A DNA stretch of 5,424 nucleotides, taken from an uncultured Clostridia bacterium (GTDB taxonomy: Bacteria > Bacillota_A > Clostridia > TANB77 > CAG-508). Positions 1 to 5,424 of this stretch are shown one piece after another. Every line of letters starts with the position of its first letter. The stretch's first letter is position 1. Location of the stretch: NCBI GenBank assembly GCA_947628465.1, contig CANQZZ010000096.1:1-5424 (forward strand). Direction: 5' to 3'. A program made the position numbers and the translations under genes. The notes below the pieces were generated by a model that was not told where the DNA came from, did not search any database, and saw only the letters and a program-made list of their open reading frames with translations.

Positions 1-152
1 GTTTCAAGCCACCGTAACTTTTGACCAATCGTGCAATGATAGTTACACCTATCAATCGAAGGTTGTATTGTACTCCTCTTCCTGCATTTTTCGCAATACT
101 TCAAGAGCTCATCTCGCTTCTCTTCATATTGCTCTCTTCGTGTCCGTGCCAT
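1..152 (-). CDS. Small zinc-finger protein, N-terminal 50 codons (cut by window edge)
   Basis: The reading frame opens with ATG at 152 and runs off the left edge after 50 full codons without a stop. AGAAGG at 160-165 lies 7 bases upstream, a good ribosome binding site, and a strong promoter sits at 200-228. The peptide begins MARTRREQYEEKRDELLKYC and has a charged helical start. Cys20-x2-Cys23 follows, then Cys36-x2-His39-Cys40, then TIGQKLRWLE. This spacing and the closing 'IGxKLxxL' resemble the short zinc-finger proteins of Bacilli and their phages (Pfam zf-C2HCIx2C type), so zinc and possibly nucleic acid binding is likely. That assignment comes from memory of the family. G+C is 64 of 152, and codons such as CGG, CGA, AGG and CTC are unlike the AT-rich genes beside it, which suggests transfer. 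The function is not known, and the family's short length means little may be missing. Confidence 0.7.
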   Translation of the reverse strand, partial: MARTRREQYEEKRDELLKYCEKCRKRSTIQPSIDRCNYHCTIGQKLRWLE

Positions 153-199
153 AATATTACCTTCTTTTTTAAAAGATACAAGTATATGTAATTATTTAT

Positions 200-228
200 A
201 TTATAATATTTTATCTTGCTTTTTGCAA
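200..228 (-). promoter_or_regulatory. Sigma-A-type promoter for the zinc-finger gene
   Basis: On the minus strand TTGCAA (223-228) is followed after exactly 17 bases by a perfect TATAAT (200-205). Transcription would start near 193, giving a leader of about 40 bases before the ATG at 152. It lies in the 84-base gap after the uvrB stop, so the zinc-finger gene can be expressed independently of uvrB. I see no strong terminator between uvrB and this promoter, so read-through from uvrB is also possible. Confidence 0.75.
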
Positions 229-236
229 CTACAAAG

Positions 237-2196
237 TTAAATAAATTCTTCTAATTCTTTTATTTTATCTCTTAATTCAGCTGCTTGTTCAAATTCCATA
301 TTTGTTGCATGTTTTAACATCTCATCTGTTAATTTATTTATTATATCTTCAACAGATTCATCTTTTCCTATTTCATATTTTGTTGATACATCTTCTACTA
401 TTGTAGCTTTTATTGAATCTCTTACAGATTTTTTTATTGTTTGAGGAATTATATTATGCTCTTTGTTATATTCCTCTTGTATTTTTCTTCTTCTGTTTGT
501 TTCTGATATTGCTTTTTCCATGCTTTCTGTTAATTCATCTGCATACATTATTACTTTACCATTAGAATTTCTTGCTGCTCTTCCTACTGTTTGTATCAAA
601 GAACGCTCAGAACGAAGGAAACCTTCTTTATCAGCATCTAATATTGCAACAAGTGATACTTCTGGTATATCTAAGCCCTCTCTTAAAAGATTGATTCCTA
701 CCAGCACATCAAACTCACCAATTCTTAAATTTCTTATAATTTCCATTCTCTCTAATGCTTTTGTGTCAGAATGCATATATGTTACTTTTATATCAAGTCC
801 TTTCAAGTATGCAGTTAAATCTTCTGCCTGCTTTTTAGTAAGTGTTGTTACAAGAACTCTTTCTTTCTTTTCTACTCTTATACGTATTTCATTAATTAAA
901 TCATCTATTTGATTTTCAACTGGCTTTACTTCAATTTTTGGATCTAATAACCCTGTAGGTCTTATAATTTGTTCTACTATATTATCTTTTGATTTTTCTT
1001 TTTCATATTCTGCAGGTGTTGCGCTAACAAATATACATTGATTTATTCTATCCTCAAATTCATCAAATTTAAGTGGTCTATTATCAAATGCTGATGGAAG
1101 TCTAAATCCATATTTAACTAATGCTTCTTTCCTTGCTCTATCACCATTGTGCATTGCTCTTACTTGTGGTATTGTTGCATGTGATTCATCTACAAACAAT
1201 AGAAAATCTTTTGGAAAATAATCAAATAAAGTATATGGAGGTGAACCTGGTTTTCTTCCACTTATATGTCGTGAGTAGTTTTCTATTCCTTGACAAAACC
1301 CTGTTTCAATAAGCATTTCTATATCAAAATTAGTTCTTTCTTCTATTCTTTGAGCTTCTATTAATTTATTTTGACTTTTAAAATATTCTATCCTTTCTTT
1401 CAATTCTTCTTCTATTGTTTCTATAGCGTGTTTTAATTTTTCTTCTGATGCAACATAGTGTGAATTTGGTCCAATTAAAACATGCTTTCTTGTTCCTATT
1501 GTTTTCCCTGTTAATGGGTTAATTTCTGAAATTTTTTCTATTTCATCTCCCCAAAATTCAATTCTTAATGCGCTCTCTTCTCTATTTGATGGATATATTT
1601 CTAATATATCCCCTTTTGCTCTAAAAGTTCCTCTTTTAAAATCCATTTCATTTCTTGTATATTGCATTTCTATTAATTCTCTCATAACATCATTTCTTGA
1701 TTTTTTCATATTAGGTCTTAACGACATCATAAGAAGTTCATAATCTTCTGGATCTCCGAAGTCCATATATGCAAGAAACTGATGCAACGATAATTACATC
1801 TTTTCTTTCGAACAAAGAAAGTGTTGCAGAATGTCTTAATTTATCTATTTCATCATTTACTGAAGAGTCCTTTTCTATATATGTGTCAGATGATGGAATA
1901 TAACTTTCTGGCTGATAATAATCATAATATGAAACAAAATACTCTACTGCGTTCTCTGGAAAGAACTCCTTAAATTCGCTGTAAAGTTGTCCTGCCAAGG
2001 TTTTGTTGTGTGCTAAAACCAATGTTGGCTTTTGTACCTTTTGAATTATATTTGCCATTGTAAAAGTTTTTCCGAGAGCCGAGTTACTCCAAGTAAAGTC
2101 TGAAATTTCTTACCTTCTTTTACTCCGCTTACTTAAATATTCTATTGCTTCTGGCTGGTCGCCAGTTGGTTTATATTCTGAATGTAATTTAAACAT
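237..2196 (-). pseudogene. uvrB: UvrB, excinuclease ABC subunit B, full length but interrupted by four single-base insertions
   Basis: UvrB receives damaged DNA from UvrA, verifies the lesion with its ATP-driven helicase fold, and recruits UvrC for incision. The start is ATG 2196, preceded by GGAGG at 2201-2205. The protein opens MFKLHSEYKPTGDQPEAIE, as UvrBs do. As written, translation stops at TAA 2110-2112 after 28 codons. An extra base (C on the coding strand) is present at 2127, 2081, 2074 and 1758. Removing all four leaves 1956 bases, or 651 residues plus stop. The restored protein has Walker A GVTGSGKT (36-43), the beta-hairpin YYDYYQPE (Tyr89, 90, 92, 93), DESH (335-338), VSATP (389-393), QTVGRAARN (534-542) and a C-terminal UVR domain (about 615-651) for UvrC contact. 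Length and motifs match intact family members. Codons 146 to the stop are uninterrupted. The identity is certain. Whether the breaks are real mutations or sequence errors is not decidable here; the otherwise perfect conservation favours error or a very recent event. Confidence 0.96.
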
Positions 2197-2274
2197 TTTC
2201 CCTCCCCATTTGCTATATCAATTAATTTTATTTTTTTCACTAAATATTACAATCTTTTTCTTTGGTTTATTTGC

Positions 2275-2295
2275 AAATTCGGAAATTCCGAATTT
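2275..2295. promoter_or_regulatory. Palindrome upstream of uvrB, possible operator
   Basis: AAATTCGGAA (2275-2284) and TTCCGAATTT (2286-2295) are perfect reverse complements around one central base. The site lies about 80 bases upstream of the uvrB start, in the only gap between the uvrB start and the terminator of the preceding operon. Ten-base arms with almost no loop fit a dimeric repressor site better than an RNA hairpin. uvrB is commonly under SOS (LexA) control, but the sequence does not match the usual Firmicutes LexA box of the CGAAC-N4-GTTCG type. A candidate -10 (TATAGT on the minus strand, 2309-2314) lies just upstream, but I see no convincing -35, so the uvrB promoter is not placed. 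Confidence 0.5.
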
Positions 2296-2336
2296 AACTC
2301 AAGTTTCACTATACAATAATATCATTTTTATATTTT

Positions 2337-2363
2337 AAAAGCAAGGAAATATAATTCCTTGCT
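2337..2363 (-). terminator. Hairpin terminator after the HD-domain gene
   Basis: AGCAAGGAA (2340-2348) and TTCCTTGCT (2355-2363) form a perfect 9-bp stem with a 6-base loop. On the minus strand the stem is followed by a short T run (the As at 2337-2340 of the plus strand) and then AT-rich sequence. The stem begins about 30 bases after the stop of the HD-domain gene, where a rho-independent terminator for the three-gene unit is expected. The T run is short, so termination may be partial, with some read-through to uvrB. Confidence 0.75.
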
Positions 2364-2393
2364 CTATGTATTGAAAATAATAAAACATTTAAG

Positions 2394-3020
2394 TTATTTC
2401 AACCTTTGAATTTCATTTAATAAATCTTCAAATATTTTATCGTCTTTATATCTTTCTCTATCATACTCTATCCAAAAATCGCTAGCAGTTTTAGCTATAC
2501 TTGCTACTTTTTGACCTCTTTCTCCATAATATTGAATATCTTCTTTAGCTTGTTTTATATCAAATGTTCCTTCCAAATCATAAAGTTTTGCTTGAAAATC
2601 ACATTCTATTTTATCAACATGATAACAAAAAACTGCTTCTTTTGTTTTTCTTTCATTAAACTCATCTAGTAAACTCTCTATTTCTTGTTCTTTTATTAAG
2701 CCATTTACTACTTGTTTAACTGATTTTTTGCCTCTAACTATTTTTTCTTCTCGTGTAATTCCAGATCTAATAGTATAGTCTGGCATTAATATTTCTTCTA
2801 GCTCATGAAGTGTTAGCATTTTTAATATCTTTTCCATATTTAATTCAATATTGTACTCACTATCTATTGCGATTGCTAAAATCAGAGTGCCATAAATATG
2901 TTCTGCTACACTTTCAAGTCTATTTTTATTAATTTTTACTTCTATCCAACCTGTTCTAACTTTTTCTTTTAATTTATTTGCCAATATATAAAAATTTATA
3001 ATATTATCTGCTTTACTCAT
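2394..3020 (-). CDS. HD-domain phosphohydrolase, YfbR/HDDC2-like
   Basis: A 208-residue cytoplasmic protein with no signal peptide or membrane segment. ATG 3020 is preceded by AAGGTGA (3025-3031) four bases upstream. RTGW (22-25) and RLESVAEH (34-41) match the opening of the YfbR/HDDC2 group of HD hydrolases, metal-dependent enzymes that include nucleoside-5'-monophosphatases. Likely metal ligands are His41, His72, Glu73 and Asp136 (in HVDKIE, 134-139); Glu76 matches the conserved Glu four residues after the second His. The defining His-Asp pair is His-Glu here (LHELEEI, 71-77), an Asp-to-Glu change at a metal ligand. I believe some clostridial relatives share it, so it need not mean loss of activity. 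The length is normal for the group. It is the last gene of a three-gene run, 35 bases after the DUF5684-like gene and ahead of a terminator. The substrate cannot be told from sequence; a nucleotide is the family-based guess. Confidence 0.85.
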   Translation of the reverse strand: MSKADNIINFYILANKLKEKVRTGWIEVKINKNRLESVAEHIYGTLILAIAIDSEYNIELNMEKILKMLTLHELEEILMPDYTIRSGITREEKIVRGKKSVKQVVNGLIKEQEIESLLDEFNERKTKEAVFCYHVDKIECDFQAKLYDLEGTFDIKQAKEDIQYYGERGQKVASIAKTASDFWIEYDRERYKDDKIFEDLLNEIQRLK

Positions 3021-3055
3021 AGTTTCACCTTAATTTGATTTGTAATCATTATATT

Positions 3056-3940
3056 CTATTCTTCACCTTCGTCAAGTCCAACATATTTGATATTTTTATT
3101 AAATGCTAATAATGATTCAAATACAATTGCTAGGAATAATAACCCAAATCCAAATCCAATACCTCTTTTAAATGAATATGCCAATGTAAATCTTGAAACA
3201 ATTTTTATTATTCCATATATTATCCATCCTATTATTGGAATTAAATTAATTAAAATCCACCAAGGATTAATTCCAGCTACTTTTAGATATGTAACTTCGT
3301 TATAAATTGGTATTAATACTGCCCAACCATGTTTTCCTGCTTTTTTAAACATTACCCATCTTATTATTAATCCATACATAAATAGTACAAATGATACTTT
3401 TAGGCTTGTTCTAACAATTTCAGATGCAAATAATAATTTAAAACTAATTGAAGCTACTTTTGATATTGATAATTCATCTTCCAATTCTTGAATTACTTGA
3501 TTTAAAGTATATCCATTATTTAATTTTTCTTTTATCTCATCGATATTTAAATCTTCTTTTAATATTTGTTTTGTTGTTTCTGTATCTAATGAATCTAAAA
3601 CTGTAGTTGCAGTATCTAATGCTTGTTCATCTACTCCAGACTTTTCTAATATTAATTCTTTGTTTTCTTTAATCATATTTGCAATATCTTGATTAGAAAA
3701 TTTCTCTGTAAGTTCTATATATACTTCTACTACGTCAGATTCATCAATATCTGACTTGTCTGAGAAATATTCTTTTAAATCCTCTGAATTTTTTATATCA
3801 CTAATATCAATACTATCAATTTTTTCCTTCAATTCCATCATATCATACTCTACATTAGTTGCATATGAATTACTTGAAAAGGCTATTAGTAATAACATAG
3901 AAATAAAAGTAATAATAATTGTTTTTAAATTTTTACTCAT
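3056..3940 (-). CDS. DUF5684-like membrane protein with signal peptide and acidic helical ectodomain
   Basis: A 294-residue protein starting at ATG 3940, with GGAGG at 3949-3953 eight bases upstream. Residues 1-28 are a signal peptide: a basic start, a hydrophobic core TIIITFISMLLLIAF, then a likely cut after SNSYA. Residues 30-165 are acidic, soluble and mostly helical, rich in Asp, Glu and Lys, with no cysteine and no recognised fold. Three membrane segments follow at about 180-196, 226-247 and 261-281. Between and within them are KAGKHGWAVLIPIYN (200-214), AGINPWW (222-228) and IPIIGWI (234-240), the pattern of DUF5684-type membrane domains, also seen near signal peptidases in Firmicutes. 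The ectodomain followed by this domain suggests an envelope sensor, scaffold or assembly factor, but no activity is known. It begins 25 bases after the deacetylase stop and ends 35 bases before the HD gene, so it is probably cotranscribed. The domain call is from remembered motifs and is fairly secure; the role is open. Confidence 0.82.
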   Translation of the reverse strand: MSKNLKTIIITFISMLLLIAFSSNSYATNVEYDMMELKEKIDSIDISDIKNSEDLKEYFSDKSDIDESDVVEVYIELTEKFSNQDIANMIKENKELILEKSGVDEQALDTATTVLDSLDTETTKQILKEDLNIDEIKEKLNNGYTLNQVIQELEDELSISKVASISFKLLFASEIVRTSLKVSFVLFMYGLIIRWVMFKKAGKHGWAVLIPIYNEVTYLKVAGINPWWILINLIPIIGWIIYGIIKIVSRFTLAYSFKRGIGFGFGLLFLAIVFESLLAFNKNIKYVGLDEGEE

Positions 3941-3965
3941 TTAAAATTCCTCCCTTAATTTTAAT

Positions 3966-5186
3966 TTATCTAAAACCCCAATAAGCTGTATGAGTCTTTA
4001 ATTCAATATTTTTATATTTGGCTAGTTCCGATATAGTAACTAGTTGATAACCCTCTTTTTTTAATTGTGGTAACAACTCTGCAACAGCTTCTGCTGTTGA
4101 GTTGTATATAGAATGCATTAGTATTATCCTTCCATCTAAGTTTCCTACCTTTTTGACTTCTTTTATGATTGCATCTTTATTTTTAGTTTTCCAATCCATT
4201 GTATCTACATCCCAATTTATCAATGCATAATCTAAAGTTATTTTTACTTTACTATTTGCATTTCCATAAGGTGGTCTTACTAAAGTCAATTCATGTCCTA
4301 ATGTGTTTTTATATATTTTTGCTGCCGTATTTATATCTTCTAATATTTGCTCTTTTGTTAAATTATCCAGATTTTTATGTGCATAAGTATGAGAACCTAC
4401 TTCACATCCAATTTTTTCTTCTCTCCTTGTAATATCTGGATAATTGCTCATACATGTTCCTAAATCAAAAAATGTAGCAACACATTTATTCTTTTCTAAA
4501 GCATCCAATATTTTAGGTGTCGAATTTGGATTAGGTCCATCATCAAAAGTTAAAGCTACCATAGGTTTTGATGGATCTATTTTTCTATTAGAATCTATAT
4601 GTGTATCAACTTTTTCTGGTTCTGGTGGCTTTTGTGTAGAAACATATTCTGTTGAAATATATGCTACTTTTTTATTATATTCTATTTTACTCCAACCATT
4701 GTTACCTATTCCTATTCTTTTAATAGCCGTTCCCATTGAAACTGTCGCAACAATAGTACTATTTGTACTGGCTTCTTCTCTTATATGCACAGTTGCAAGA
4801 GCATAAACTGTTTCTTCTACTTTTTTATATTCTACCTTTTTTTCATTACTTTTATTACTTTCATTATTTTTATTTTCTGCTTTTGGATTTGTTTTTTCAT
4901 TATTATTTGTATTTGGATTCTTTTTCTCAGTTTTATTTTCAGTTTTAGATGTATTTTTATTATCAGTTTTTATTGTAGTATTTACAGTAGTATTCGTTGT
5001 ACTTGCTTCATTGTTTTGTTTATCACTAACTTTGTTTTCTATACCTTTAATATTATTTTCATCTTGCATAGCAGCCATCTGTGTTAAATTATTTGCATTT
5101 ATAGTTTTTATTACAAAAAATGTAACAAATATAGCTAAAATAAGTAATATGATTGAAATAATTGATACTGCTACTTTCTTATTCAT
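3966..5186 (-). CDS. Membrane-anchored polysaccharide deacetylase with bacterial SH3 domain
   Basis: A 406-residue surface enzyme predicted to remove acetyl groups from N-acetylated wall sugars (NodB/CE4 family), probably peptidoglycan. ATG 5186 is chosen because GGAGG (5194-5198) lies 7 bases upstream; an in-frame ATG at 5228 has no such site and would spoil the membrane start. Residues 5-29 are one hydrophobic segment, a membrane anchor or uncleaved signal. Residues about 50-120 are an Asn/Thr/Lys/Glu-rich linker. A bacterial SH3-type domain spans about 127-183 (VHIREEAST, GNNGWSKIEY, AYISTEYV) and probably binds the wall. The NodB domain fills about 206-390: TFDDGP (213-218; Asp215 base, Asp216 metal), HTYAH (His266, His270 metal), RPPYG (304-308), DVDTMDW (326-332) and LMHS (356-359; His358). 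All catalytic motifs are intact, so it should be active. Cys235, Cys245 and Cys261 are notable for an exported clostridial protein. It is first in a three-gene run and has its own promoter. Confidence 0.93.
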   Translation of the reverse strand: MNKKVAVSIISIILLILAIFVTFFVIKTINANNLTQMAAMQDENNIKGIENKVSDKQNNEASTTNTTVNTTIKTDNKNTSKTENKTEKKNPNTNNNEKTNPKAENKNNESNKSNEKKVEYKKVEETVYALATVHIREEASTNSTIVATVSMGTAIKRIGIGNNGWSKIEYNKKVAYISTEYVSTQKPPEPEKVDTHIDSNRKIDPSKPMVALTFDDGPNPNSTPKILDALEKNKCVATFFDLGTCMSNYPDITRREEKIGCEVGSHTYAHKNLDNLTKEQILEDINTAAKIYKNTLGHELTLVRPPYGNANSKVKITLDYALINWDVDTMDWKTKNKDAIIKEVKKVGNLDGRIILMHSIYNSTAEAVAELLPQLKKEGYQLVTISELAKYKNIELKTHTAYWGFR

Positions 5187-5248
5187 TTTATTTCCTCCAC
5201 TATAAATACAAAGTTCAAAATTTAACAATCTATAATTTTCACAAATTT

Positions 5249-5277
5249 ATTTTATCACTAAAATTTTTTTATTTCAA
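5249..5277 (-). promoter_or_regulatory. Sigma-A-type promoter for the deacetylase operon
   Basis: On the minus strand TTGAAA (5272-5277) and TAAAAT (5249-5254) are separated by exactly 17 bases. Transcription would begin near 5242, leaving a leader of roughly 56 bases before ATG 5186. The sequence upstream to about 5320 is rich in A and T runs, which would suit an UP-element-like enhancer. AT-rich DNA gives chance matches, so this is a good candidate and not proven. Confidence 0.6.
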
Positions 5278-5370
5278 TATTTTATCTAATTCGACTAAAA
5301 AAAATATTTTTATTCAAAAAATATGACTAGACAATTTTAATTTTTTTGTATATTCCTAAATTTGACAGTT

Positions 5371-5409
5371 AAATGGCAGAAAGCTTGATATTCAAGACTT
5401 CTGCCATTT
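5371..5409. terminator. Long hairpin near the right edge, probable (possibly two-way) terminator
   Basis: AAATGGCAGAA (5371-5381) pairs perfectly with TTCTGCCATTT (5399-5409). Inside it CTTGA (5384-5388) pairs with TCAAG (5392-5396) around a 3-base loop, with a 2-base mismatch between the stems. On the plus strand the stem runs into a five-T stretch (5407-5411); on the minus strand only three Ts follow. No plus-strand gene exists to its left in the window. It therefore most likely ends a minus-strand gene lying beyond the right edge, upstream of the deacetylase operon. A leader hairpin or small repeat element is also possible. Confidence 0.55.
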
Positions 5410-5424
5410 TTGAAGTGCGTGTCA

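Noticed and set aside
176..185. Small palindrome ATACAAGTAT in the zinc-finger gene leader
   Set aside because: Four-base arms in AT-rich DNA are expected by chance, and nothing else supports an operator.
220..236. TTGC-AAAAA-GCAA hairpin after uvrB as a terminator
   Set aside because: The stem has only four pairs and no T run follows on the minus strand. The bases are better explained as the -35 region of the next promoter.
1750..1765. Classical programmed frameshift in uvrB at 1758
   Set aside because: CTTCGGAGAT contains no slippery heptamer or run, there is no evident downstream stimulator, and UvrB is not known to use recoding. Three further insertions of the same kind would also need explaining.
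1738..1787. Separate gene starting [10 protein letters not shown] at 1787 as the uvrB start
   Set aside because: These first residues are out-of-frame translation of the conserved VSCIYGL region. The true UvrB frame joins at GDPEDYE after the extra base at 1758, and there is no ribosome binding site.
463..5205. Plus-strand open frames, for example 463-912, 1121-1312, 3087-3305, 4444-4806 and 4785-5087
   Set aside because: They lie opposite well-supported minus-strand genes. Their protein content (Phe/Leu/Ile/Tyr runs) is what complementing AT-rich Lys/Asn codons gives, and no family motif is visible.
5187..5228. Upstream start (ATG 5228) for the deacetylase
   Set aside because: It adds 14 residues before a normal membrane-anchor start, lacks a ribosome site, and reads through the GGAGG that serves ATG 5186.
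5328..5354. Plus-strand promoter TAGACA - 15 bases - TATATT ahead of the right-edge hairpin
   Set aside because: The spacing is short, the -35 is poor, and the transcript would meet the hairpin within about 10-50 bases with no gene inside.

Overview
The window is AT-rich (14 G/C in 60 bases at 241-300, for example), uses strong GGAGG-type ribosome binding sites and the standard stop codons, and carries Firmicutes-type envelope genes. It most likely comes from a low-GC Gram-positive bacterium of the Clostridia type. This is inferred from composition and protein style; no marker fixes a genus. Every gene I can support is on the minus strand, so transcription runs from right to left.

Right to left: 5187-5424 is non-coding. 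It holds a long hairpin near the edge (5371-5409) and a good sigma-A-type promoter (5249-5277). That promoter precedes a tight three-gene cluster. The first gene is a membrane-anchored SH3 plus NodB polysaccharide deacetylase (3966-5186). After 25 bases comes a signal-peptide-bearing DUF5684-like membrane protein (3056-3940). After 35 bases comes a cytoplasmic HD-domain phosphohydrolase (2394-3020). A hairpin terminator (2337-2363) closes the unit.

Next is uvrB (237-2196), the damage-verification helicase of nucleotide excision repair. A near-perfect 21-bp palindrome (2275-2295) lies upstream and may be an operator. The gene is full length with all family motifs, but as written it is broken by four single-base insertions in its first 440 bases. 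Each is an extra C placed exactly before a GGN glycine codon. Removing them gives a clean 651-residue UvrB, and everything else in the gene is conserved. This is the most unusual observation in the window. It could be a systematic sequence error or a very recent, oddly patterned inactivation.

At the left edge, a textbook promoter (200-228) drives the start of a small Cys-rich zinc-finger protein (1-152, cut by the window). Its GC content (64 of 152) is clearly above its neighbours, suggesting separate ancestry. I found no tRNA, rRNA, CRISPR array, transposase or supported plus-strand gene.
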